Assembly: GCA_030549955.1 (NCBI GenBank)
Contig: JAUQQI010000115.1
Span: 5,798 to 12,504, forward strand
Length of the DNA stretch: 6,707 nt
Source of the DNA: Chloroflexota bacterium
GTDB lineage: Bacteria; Chloroflexota; Dehalococcoidia; JAUQQI01
Reading direction: 5' to 3'
Shown here: piece after piece, positions 1-5,540 of the stretch
Position numbering within the stretch: the stretch's first letter is position 1
Layout: each line of letters opens with the position of its first letter
The notes under the pieces: generated by a model
What the model was told of the DNA's origin: nothing
Seen by the model: the letters and a program-made list of their open reading frames with translations, nothing else
The model's database searches: none
Translations under genes and position numbers: made by a program

Positions 1-234
1 TACAACGACCAGTACCGGTCCATCATTGCACCAAAGGGCATCCCTGACTACGCTGTAAAGTACTGGGAGGATGTCCTCAATAAAGTCCGGCAGAGTCGGC
101 TCTGGCGGGAGGAGTATCTCCAGAAAAGTGTCCTTGAAGACGGCTGGATGGGTCCGAAAGAGTTCACGGAATTTATGCGGCAGGAAAACGAACGCTACCA
201 GAAGCTGGCCCGGGAGCTGGGACTTAAACGGTGA
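1..234 (+). CDS. tctC: TctC/Bug-family substrate-binding protein, C-terminal fragment
   Basis: The first 77 codons are open from the window edge to a TGA at 232-234, so only the C-terminus is seen; the start lies upstream. The product would be the extracytoplasmic binding protein of a tripartite tricarboxylate transporter (TTT), which captures a carboxylate outside the membrane. What is visible is a charged, helical tail: APKGIPD at residues 10-16, YWEDVLNKV, then a GWMGPKEFTEFM stretch and a final helix ending ARELGLKR. This pattern (AP-G-P, a helix, then a helix near the end) is typical of Bug/TctC C-termini. The assignment rests mainly on context: tctB and tctA follow directly, and the stop codon overlaps the tctB GTG start (GTGA, 231-234), implying translational coupling. 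GC content (about 53% over the first 180 bases) is lower than in the downstream genes. Confidence 0.83.
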   Translation, partial: YNDQYRSIIAPKGIPDYAVKYWEDVLNKVRQSRLWREEYLQKSVLEDGWMGPKEFTEFMRQENERYQKLARELGLKR

Positions 235-689
235 GGGCCCTTGAAGTTGCACTGAGCTTGCTACTCGCAGCCTTCGGCCTCTTTGCCGCCTTTGAGGCCA
301 GCAAACTCCGCAGCCCGGCGGCGAGTCTCACCCAGGACGTCCTGGGTCCAGGGTTCTTTCCCTTCTGGCTTGGGGTTGCCGTTGCTGGTCTGGCGACGGT
401 GGGGCTGCTGCAAACCTTGGTGCGCCGAGCGGATGCCGTGGCCTCAGTGGGACCCCGGAGCTGGGGGGCGGTGGGGATCATGATCTTGGCAATCGTTCTC
501 TACGTCGGGGCCGTCGGGCTGTTTGGGTTCGTCCTGGCAACTTTCCTGTTCGTGCTCGGGACGCTGATAGCCCTGAAGCAGCCGGTGACCCTGAGTGGCC
601 TGACCGCCGCCGTCGTCACCGGCACCCTTTACTTGGTCTTTGCTCGCTGGTTGCAGGTACCCCTGCCCGTGGGCCCGTTCGGCTGGTAA
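231..689 (+). CDS. tctB: Tripartite tricarboxylate transporter small membrane subunit TctB
   Basis: 152 residues, normal for TctB, the small integral membrane subunit that pairs with TctA. Hydrophobic segments lie at about residues 5-23, 43-64, 78-113 (long enough for two helices) and 120-139, the usual four-to-five helix layout. The family motif GPGFFP is at 39-44, just before the second helix, and the C-terminus ends with the common pattern W140...VPLP (143-146). The GTG start at 231 overlaps the tctC stop (GTGA) and has a GGGA (219-222) eight bases upstream as a modest ribosome binding site. The stop TAA (687-689) is separated from the tctA ATG by a single base, so all three transporter subunits are probably translated in a coupled way. 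Sequence conservation in TctB is low in general, so identification relies on the motif, topology and position. Confidence 0.92.
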   Translation: MRALEVALSLLLAAFGLFAAFEASKLRSPAASLTQDVLGPGFFPFWLGVAVAGLATVGLLQTLVRRADAVASVGPRSWGAVGIMILAIVLYVGAVGLFGFVLATFLFVLGTLIALKQPVTLSGLTAAVVTGTLYLVFARWLQVPLPVGPFGW

Positions 690-690
690 G

Positions 691-2220
691 ATGGACCCTC
701 TGAGTGGCCTGCTGCTCGGGTTCCAGGTTGCGCTTACTCCGCAGCGGCTCATGTTTGCCCTCCTCGGGGCCTTTGTCGGCACCCTGATCGGCGCGCTGCC
801 GGGAATCGGGCCCGTGACGGCCATCGCGATCCTGGTGCCGGTGGCCTTTAACCTGGACGCTACCGATGCCATGATTATGATGGCCGGTATTTATTACGGC
901 TCCATGTATGGCGGTTCCATCACCTCGATCCTGCTCAACGTTCCTGGCGAGTCAGCCAGCGTGATGACATGCCTGGATGGGCATCAGCTTGCCCGGCAAG
1001 GTCGGGCTGGAGCTGCCCTTGGCATTGCCGCCATCGGGTCGTTTATTGCTGGCACCCTCAGCGTGGTGGGCCTCATGTTTCTGGCCCCGGTTATGGTTAA
1101 GGTGGCCCTTGGGTTCGGGCCGCCGGAGTATTTCGCAGTGATGCTGTTCGGGCTGGTGACCCTGGCCGGCCTTGGGGGTTCATCACTGCGCAAGGCCCTT
1201 ATCATGGCCGCAATCGGCCTGCTACTGGGGACCGTTGGGATCGACCCGATCGTCGGGGTGACCCGCTTCACCTTTGGCCAGTCCTTCCTTTGGGACGGGG
1301 TAGGCTTCCTGCCGGTGACGATGGGTCTTTTCGCCGTCGCCGAAGTTCTGCTTTCGGCCGAAGAACTTTATAGATACCAGGCCGTAAGGGTGCGGCTGCG
1401 GCTCAAAGAGCTGCTGCCAAGCTGGGCCGACCTGGTGACCTCGAAGGGCGCTATTCTGCGGGGCACCGTAATCGGCTTCGTCGTCGGTGTGCTACCTGGG
1501 GCGGGGGCAACCATCGCCTCGTTCCTTGCCTACGCCCTCGAAAGGCGGCTATCGAAGAATCCCGAGCGGTTTGGGCGCGGGGCTATCGAAGGGGTCGCCG
1601 CGCCCGAATCGGCAAACAACTCGGCTGTTGCGGGTGCTTTCGTGCCCCTGCTCACCCTCGGGGTTCCGGGCTCTGGGGCTACGGCTGTCATGCTCGGAGT
1701 CATCCTCATGTTCGGTCTCCGGCCAGGGCCACTTCTTTTTGAAACGAACCCGGATTTCGTCTGGGGTCTCATCGCCAGCATGTATGTGGGTAATTTAATG
1801 CTGCTTGTAATGAATCTTCCGGGTGTCCCCGTATTTGCCAGCCTGATGCGAATCCCGTACCCCGTCCTTATGCCGGCTATCATCGCCTTTTCGTTCGTCG
1901 GCACCTTCGCCCTTAACAATAACATGGCTGATGTGCTCACGATGCTTGTTTTTGGCCTGATCGGCTACCTGCTACGGAAAGCTGATTATCCGCCGGCTAC
2001 GCTTGTGCTGGCGCTGGTCCTTGGGCCCATGGTTGAAAAGGCCCTTCGGCAGTCACTTGTGATGTCCCAGGGCGATTTTAGTATATTTGTTACTAGGCCG
2101 ATTGCGGCGGCGCTCATCGGCCTCACGGCGGTGAGCCTGCTGGCACCGCTCATAATCGGGGCCCTGAGTCAACGGCCGCAGCCGGAGCCCGCCCTGACCG
2201 CCGAAGAAAGTCGCGACTGA
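691..2220 (+). CDS. tctA: Tripartite tricarboxylate transporter large permease TctA
   Basis: 509 residues, full length for TctA, the large (about 12-helix) permease of TTT systems, which import carboxylates in a secondary, ion-coupled way with TctB and a TctC receptor. Hallmarks: GALPGIGP at 34-41, the conserved YYGSMYGGSITSILLNVPGE block at 68-87 followed by LDGHQLARQG at 95-104, then a second copy of the fold with VLPGAGAT at 267-274, APESANN at 304-310 and LGVPGSGAT at 323-331. The paired LPGxGx and VPGxxA motifs show the internal two-fold repeat of the family. ATG 691 was chosen over in-frame codons further upstream because it follows the tctB stop by one base and gives the canonical short N-terminus (MDPLSGLLLGF). 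No good Shine-Dalgarno is visible, consistent with coupling to tctB. The last ~20 residues are a hydrophilic, Pro/Glu-rich tail. The substrate cannot be read from the sequence. Confidence 0.97.
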   Translation: MDPLSGLLLGFQVALTPQRLMFALLGAFVGTLIGALPGIGPVTAIAILVPVAFNLDATDAMIMMAGIYYGSMYGGSITSILLNVPGESASVMTCLDGHQLARQGRAGAALGIAAIGSFIAGTLSVVGLMFLAPVMVKVALGFGPPEYFAVMLFGLVTLAGLGGSSLRKALIMAAIGLLLGTVGIDPIVGVTRFTFGQSFLWDGVGFLPVTMGLFAVAEVLLSAEELYRYQAVRVRLRLKELLPSWADLVTSKGAILRGTVIGFVVGVLPGAGATIASFLAYALERRLSKNPERFGRGAIEGVAAPESANNSAVAGAFVPLLTLGVPGSGATAVMLGVILMFGLRPGPLLFETNPDFVWGLIASMYVGNLMLLVMNLPGVPVFASLMRIPYPVLMPAIIAFSFVGTFALNNNMADVLTMLVFGLIGYLLRKADYPPATLVLALVLGPMVEKALRQSLVMSQGDFSIFVTRPIAAALIGLTAVSLLAPLIIGALSQRPQPEPALTAEESRD

Positions 2221-2222
2221 CC

Positions 2223-2236
2223 AGGAGGACACTGTG
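2223..2236 (+). promoter_or_regulatory. Strong RBS with GTG start, now out of frame with its gene
   Basis: AGGAGG at 2223-2228 is followed after five bases by GTG at 2234, the best ribosome binding site in the window, placed three bases after the tctA stop. The GTG opens a frame of 36 codons ending at TGA 2342-2344 that does not resemble any protein. It does not lead into the CoA-transferase frame, which begins downstream. I read this as the original start of the CoA-transferase gene, disconnected by a deletion. Confidence 0.7.
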
Positions 2237-2237
2237 A

Positions 2238-2255
2238 ACCGGACCGTACTGCGCG
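2238..2255 (+). other. Residual N-terminal codons of the CoA-transferase, upstream of the usable ATG
   Basis: In the CoA-transferase frame, codons 2241-2255 read GPYCA, directly before the ATG at 2256 (MLLADLGADVIKVE). GPYC(A/T)MLLADLGADVIKVE is a well-known conserved N-terminal block of class III CoA-transferases, so these codons are homologous coding sequence although no in-frame start precedes them: TGA at 2235-2237 closes the frame. The residues that normally precede GPY (a strand of the type RVLDLTRVLA, and the initiator region) are absent. Confidence 0.65.
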
Positions 2256-3416
2256 ATGTTGCTGGCCGACCTCGGGGCGGACGTGATAAAAGTCGAGAAC
2301 CCCGACGGCGGCGACCACAGCCGGGCGACCCCGCCTTTCATTGACGGTGAAAGCGCCGGCTTTATCGCCCTGAACCGCAACAAGCGCAGCCTGGCCCTCA
2401 ACTTAAAGCACCCCCGGGGCCAGGAAATTTTCCTCCGGCTGGCCGACGGGGCAGACGTCGTTATCGAGAATTTCCGGCCGGGAACGACCCGCGACCTCGG
2501 GATCGATTACGAGACCCTCAGCGCCCGGAATCCCCGGCTCATCTACTGCGCCGTGTCAGGCTATGGCCAGACCGGCCCCTACAGCCACCGGCCGGGCCTC
2601 GACCTTATTATCCAGGGCATGTCCGGCCTGATGAGCATTACCGGCGAGCCCGGTCGGCCCCCTGTGAAGGTTGGGGTACCCGTCGCCGACCTCACCGCCG
2701 CCCTGTTTGCCGCCAACGCGATTCAGGCCGCCCTCATCGCCCGGGCCCGGACAGGTATCGGCCAGTATATCGACATAAGCTTACTGGAAGCTGCCGTTGC
2801 CCTGGAGGTCTGGGAGACGGCGAGCCATTTCGCGACCGGTGAGGTTCCGGGACCGCTCGGGTCGGCCCACCGGGTCAGTGCCCCTTACCAGGCATTCAGA
2901 ACCGCGGACGGCTACATCACCGTCGGGGCGACCACTGCCCGGCACTGGACAATTTTCTGCCGGGTCCTTGGCCTTGAACACCTCGAAAAAGACCCCCGGT
3001 TCGCAACCCTGGCCGCCCGGAAGACCAATGAGAAGATTCTGGCCGAACTTATTGAGCAGGTCACCCGAACCCGCCCCAGCGAATACTGGTACCGCCGTTT
3101 TGAAGAGGCCGGCATCCCGTGCGGGGTTATCAACACTATTGACCGGGTCGTGGCGGACGAGCACCTCAGGGCCCGGGGCTTTATCCTCGACCTGCCCCAC
3201 CCAACCATCGGCCGGGTTCGGGTCACGGGTTCGCCCCTACGCTTTTCCCGGACGCCGGTCCGCCTGGAATGGGCCGGCCCCCGGCTGGGCCAGCATACCG
3301 CCGAGGTTCTGGCCGAGCTTGGGTTCGGTCCCGATGAAGTCGCCCGATTGGAGGCCGAAGGCGTTGTGGCGTCGGCGTCGAGCCTGGCTCGTCAGGCTGC
3401 AGAGGGGGCGGAGTAG
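2256..3416 (+). CDS. CaiB/BaiF (class III) CoA-transferase, N-terminally truncated
   Basis: 386 residues from ATG 2256. Class III transferases move CoA between carboxylic acids, so this cytoplasmic enzyme probably activates the acid imported by the adjacent TctABC system. Family features: MLLADLGADVIKVE at 1-14, NRNKRSLALNLKHPRG at 40-54, DVVIENFRPG at 67-76, SGYGQTGPY at 101-109, VGVPVADLTAAL at 139-150 with Asp145 as the likely catalytic aspartate that forms the acyl anhydride (Asp169 in oxalate formyl-CoA transferase), GQYIDISLLEA at about 169-179, and GIPCGVI with a C-terminal SPLRFS / GQHTAEVL block. Members usually have about 20 more residues at the start, forming the first strand of the Rossmann-like domain. 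They are missing here because of an apparent frameshifting deletion between the RBS-GTG at 2234 and codon 2241. The gene may be non-functional, weakly started at 2256 (no SD nearby), or affected by a sequencing/assembly error. The 3' end is six bases from the next gene. Confidence 0.9.
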   Translation: MLLADLGADVIKVENPDGGDHSRATPPFIDGESAGFIALNRNKRSLALNLKHPRGQEIFLRLADGADVVIENFRPGTTRDLGIDYETLSARNPRLIYCAVSGYGQTGPYSHRPGLDLIIQGMSGLMSITGEPGRPPVKVGVPVADLTAALFAANAIQAALIARARTGIGQYIDISLLEAAVALEVWETASHFATGEVPGPLGSAHRVSAPYQAFRTADGYITVGATTARHWTIFCRVLGLEHLEKDPRFATLAARKTNEKILAELIEQVTRTRPSEYWYRRFEEAGIPCGVINTIDRVVADEHLRARGFILDLPHPTIGRVRVTGSPLRFSRTPVRLEWAGPRLGQHTAEVLAELGFGPDEVARLEAEGVVASASSLARQAAEGAE

Positions 3417-3422
3417 GCTGGA

Positions 3423-4235
3423 ATGACGCGAGACCAACGCGGCGACCGTGTCGACCTTGGCACCGACGAGTTGGTCTTTGAGGCGGACCCGCCTCTGGCC
3501 TGGCTGACGTTCAACCGGCCCGAAGCCCGGAACGCAATGACCTGGGCGATGTACGACGGGCTGGTTCGGGCATGCGAGTGGGTCGAAGCTAACGGTGATA
3601 TCAAGGTCCTCCTTTTGAAAGGGGCCGGCGACAAGGCTTTTATCGCCGGCACGGACATAAGTCAGTTCCGGGAGTTTGAGGGCCCGCAGGACGCCATCGA
3701 TTACGAGGCCCGGATGAACGGGATCATCGGCCGGCTCGAGGCGTTGACCAAGCCGACCATCGCCCTTATCCGGGGGTACGCCGTTGGGGGTGGGGCGGCC
3801 ATTGCGATGGCGTGCGACCTGCGCATCTGCGCCCCCGACGCGAAATTCGGCATCCCCATCGCCCGGACCCTGGGCAACTGCCTGAGTATGGCCAATTACG
3901 CCCGGCTGGTTGACCTGGTCGGGCCGGCCCGGGCAAAGTACATCATCTTCACGGCCGAGATGGTCGACGCCGAAGAGGCCCTGCGGATCGGGCTGGCGAA
4001 CGAAGTCGTACCGGCCGACGAGCTCGAATCCCGGGGCGAGCGGCTCGCCCTCACCCTCGCCGAGCATGCGCCCCTCACCCTGAAGGTCACTAAGGAGGCG
4101 ATTCGGCGAATTCTTGAGCACCGCCGGCCGCCGGAAAGCGAAGACCTTATCCTGGCCTGCTACATGAGTGAGGACTTCCGGGAAGGGGTCCGGGCGTTCC
4201 TCGAGAAGCGGCGGCCCCGCTGGAAGGGCCGCTAG
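3423..4235 (+). CDS. Crotonase-fold (enoyl-CoA hydratase/isomerase family) protein
   Basis: 270 residues, standard length for a crotonase-superfamily enzyme acting on acyl-CoA thioesters. Family features: WLTFNRPEARNAM at 27-39; FIAGTDISQF at 73-82, corresponding to the first oxyanion-hole segment (AGADIKEM in rat mitochondrial hydratase); GYAVGGGAAIAMACD at 118-132, with Gly123 matching oxyanion-hole Gly141; and AKFGIPIARTLGN at 140-152. The general acid/base glutamates of the hydratase, Glu144 and Glu164, align with Ala126 and Ile146, so simple water addition to an enoyl-CoA is doubtful; isomerase, hydrolase, decarboxylase or lyase chemistry is possible. The ATG at 3423 has GGAG (3410-3413) nine bases upstream, overlapping the end of the CoA-transferase gene, so it is the last gene of the tct operon. 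The stop is only seven bases from the end of an oppositely oriented reading frame. The specific substrate is unknown. Confidence 0.93.
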   Translation: MTRDQRGDRVDLGTDELVFEADPPLAWLTFNRPEARNAMTWAMYDGLVRACEWVEANGDIKVLLLKGAGDKAFIAGTDISQFREFEGPQDAIDYEARMNGIIGRLEALTKPTIALIRGYAVGGGAAIAMACDLRICAPDAKFGIPIARTLGNCLSMANYARLVDLVGPARAKYIIFTAEMVDAEEALRIGLANEVVPADELESRGERLALTLAEHAPLTLKVTKEAIRRILEHRRPPESEDLILACYMSEDFREGVRAFLEKRRPRWKGR

Positions 4236-4345
4236 GGCGGCGCTACCCGGCCCGTACTTCCAGAGCATAGTCGGGCCGGGGCGCCGGTAGCTCAACCGCG
4301 ACCAGAGCGGCGGACCCGCGGGACAAGGTTACCTGCTGGTCCTGA

Positions 4346-4378
4346 CTTACGGCCCGGCCGGTCGACCGGTCCCGTAAG
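4346..4378. other. GC-rich inverted repeat with core palindrome CCGGTCGACCGG
   Basis: CTTACGG (4346-4352) can pair with CCGTAAG (4372-4378), and inside it lies a perfect 12-base palindrome at 4358-4369. Together they would form a two-part hairpin with a three-base bulge (4353-4355). No T-run follows on either strand, so it is not a classical intrinsic terminator; it could be an operator-like site or simply chance in GC-rich coding remnant. Confidence 0.3.
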
Positions 4379-4456
4379 ATAAACGTGACCTGGACGGGGT
4401 GAAGGCCCGGTCCGCGGTTTTCGAGCAGGGCTGTTACCCGGTACGGCGCGGCGCGT

Positions 4457-4477
4457 CGGGGTCGACCCCGTTTAGTT
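4457..4477 (+). terminator. Possible weak intrinsic terminator (palindrome then TTTAGTT)
   Basis: The perfect 14-base palindrome CGGGGTCGACCCCG (4457-4470) gives a five-pair GC stem with a TCGA loop and is followed by TTTAGTT. This is a short stem and a poor T-tract, so termination would be inefficient. Its position after the tct operon and before the dppBC promoter suits a terminator for upstream transcription. It shares the GGTCGACC core with the palindrome at 4358-4369. Confidence 0.25.
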
Positions 4478-4529
4478 CGCGCCAGGCTGATAAGGTCGAG
4501 GGGTTCGGGGATAAAAGGCCCGGGCCGTA

Positions 4530-4559
4530 TCGACCATCTTCTGACGCTCGTATTATAAT
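4530..4559 (+). promoter_or_regulatory. Candidate sigma-70-type promoter for dppBC
   Basis: TATAAT at 4554-4559 matches the -10 consensus exactly and stands out in GC-rich surroundings. TCGACC at 4530-4535 is a 4-of-6 match to TTGACA with an 18-base spacer. Transcription would start near 4566, leaving about 12 bases before the dppB GTG at 4578, with AGGA at 4571-4574 as a closely spaced partial ribosome binding site. The -10 lies in the palindrome ATTATAAT (4552-4559), so the minus strand has the same hexamer, but I see no good -35 for that direction. Confidence 0.45.
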
Positions 4560-4577
4560 CACCGGGACGCAGGATCG

Positions 4578-5540
4578 GTGACCACTTACCTAACCGGACG
4601 GGTCGGCCAGGGGATTTTTGTCCTTCTGGTCGTCAGTATTCTTGCGTTCGGACTGCTGCACCTCGCGCCAGGCGACCCCGCCGCCCTGCTTTACGGGCCG
4701 GACCTCTCGGCCGAAGAGCTCAAAGCCGTCCGAACGGCCTGGGGCCTCGAGGACCCGCTGCCGGTCCAGTATGTGCGCTGGCTGAGCCGATTTATTCAGC
4801 TTGACTTCGGCCGGTCGTATTCGGATGGTCGGCCGGTCCGGGATGTCATCTTCGAGCGGCTTCCGGCAACCCTTTACCTGACGGTTTCAGCCCTTGGGAT
4901 CGCCGTGGTCTTCGGGGTTACGGTCGGAATCATCTCGGCCCTCCGGCCGCTTTCCTGGCTCGACTACGCGGTAACGACGGTTTCAACGGTGCTTTACTCG
5001 GCCCCGAATTTCTGGCTCGGCCTCCTGCTGGTTCTGGTCTTTTCGGTCTGGCTCGGATGGCTTCCGTCAGCGGGGATGCACTCGGTTCGGGGCCCAGCGT
5101 CGCCGGGCGACCGGCTTGCCCACCTGGTCCTGCCAGCCTTTGTCCTCTCGCTCCGGGAGGTGGCGAGCCTGATCCGGTATACCCGGGCCGGGATGATTGA
5201 GGTTCTGGGCCAGGACTACATCCGGCTGGCCCGGGCGAAAGGGCTTCCCGAATACCGGGTCGTCCTGGACCATGCCTTCCGTAATGCAGCCCTGCCGGTT
5301 ATCACTCTGGTCGGCCTGTTCATTCCCCGGCTGGTCGGGGGCTCGGGAGTCGTCGAAACCCTCTTTAGCTGGCCCGGAATGGGCCGGCTCATGGTCGAGG
5401 CGGCGTTCGCCCGGAACTACCCGGTCCTCATGGGAGAGATCATCCTCGTCGGGGCGGTTGTCATTCTGGGCAGTCTGCTGGCAGACCTGGCCTACGGGCT
5501 TGCGGACCCGCGGATTCGCTACGGTGGGAGACGGCGGTGA
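4578..5540 (+). CDS. dppB: ABC transporter permease, DppB/OppB/NikB type
   Basis: 320 residues, normal for the first permease subunit of peptide/nickel-family ABC importers, located in the cytoplasmic membrane. The N-terminus follows the family pattern: a helix at about 10-29 ending LLHLAPGDPA (26-35), then the extracytoplasmic loop with LSAEELKAVRTAWGLEDPLPVQY and LDFGRSY. Further helices lie at about 98-120, 130-160, 183-199, 238-256 and 285-307. The EAA-like cytoplasmic loop that contacts the ATPase is at about 211-245 (DYIRLARAKG, then FRNAALPVITLVG), followed by FSWPGMGRLM at 263-272 and the typical ending ADPRIRYG. The GTG start gives the expected short N-terminal leader; the SD is weak. 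The stop overlaps the dppC start (GTGA, 5537-5540). Whether the ligand is a peptide, nickel chelate or another solute cannot be decided, because no binding protein is present in the window; the gene symbol denotes the family only. Confidence 0.93.
   Translation: MTTYLTGRVGQGIFVLLVVSILAFGLLHLAPGDPAALLYGPDLSAEELKAVRTAWGLEDPLPVQYVRWLSRFIQLDFGRSYSDGRPVRDVIFERLPATLYLTVSALGIAVVFGVTVGIISALRPLSWLDYAVTTVSTVLYSAPNFWLGLLLVLVFSVWLGWLPSAGMHSVRGPASPGDRLAHLVLPAFVLSLREVASLIRYTRAGMIEVLGQDYIRLARAKGLPEYRVVLDHAFRNAALPVITLVGLFIPRLVGGSGVVETLFSWPGMGRLMVEAAFARNYPVLMGEIILVGAVVILGSLLADLAYGLADPRIRYGGRRR

Larger units (their letters stand above)
4243..4577 (-). pseudogene. Remnant of an Ig-like beta-rich protein, C-terminal part, no start codon
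   Basis: The minus strand is open from beyond 4577 to a TAG at 4245-4243. The downstream half reads like a real secreted or surface beta-sandwich domain: APYRVTALLENRGPG, then HPVQVTFILRDRSTGRAV, QQVTLSRGSAALVAVELP and the ending PDYALEVRAG. The N-R-G turn followed by alternating hydrophobic strands resembles CARDB/Ig-like repeats. Further upstream ILRPGDYNTSVRRW and GPFIPEPLDLISLA also look protein-like. The frame continues to a stop at 4635-4633 but has no ATG or GTG, and only one TTG deep inside the domain, so the 5' part appears to be lost where dppB begins. It faces the crotonase gene tail to tail with seven bases between. I do not recognise a named family; the call rests on amino-acid pattern and codon use only. 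A frameshift or sequencing error near the 5' end is an alternative. Confidence 0.5.

Noticed and set aside
640..690. Upstream in-frame extension of TctA starting inside tctB
   Set aside because: The extra 17 residues are the complement-frame reading of the tctB end and do not fit the TctA N-terminus; ATG 691 is one base after the tctB stop.
2057..2087. AT-rich stretch late in tctA with TTGTGA and TATATT, a possible internal promoter
   Set aside because: The spacer is 19 bases and both hexamers are imperfect; it lies in conserved coding sequence far from the next start.
2234..2344. 36-codon frame from the strong RBS and GTG as a small regulatory peptide
   Set aside because: Its codons are simply the shifted reading of conserved CoA-transferase sequence; Arg/Pro-rich with no peptide-like features.
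3237..4295. 352-codon open frame on the minus strand opposite the crotonase gene
   Set aside because: It lies antisense to a clearly conserved crotonase, is rich in Gly/Pro/Arg with no domain pattern, and is expected from high-GC codon structure.
4535..4537. ATG on the minus strand (from 4537) as the start of the remnant gene
   Set aside because: It is in another frame and reaches TAA after 21 codons; using it would need a further frameshift, which I cannot support.
4399..4581. 60-codon plus-strand frame whose TGA overlaps the dppB GTG
   Set aside because: The overlap is attractive because other gene pairs here use GTGA, but the product is low-complexity, has no recognisable pattern or good RBS, and the minus strand gives a far more protein-like frame.
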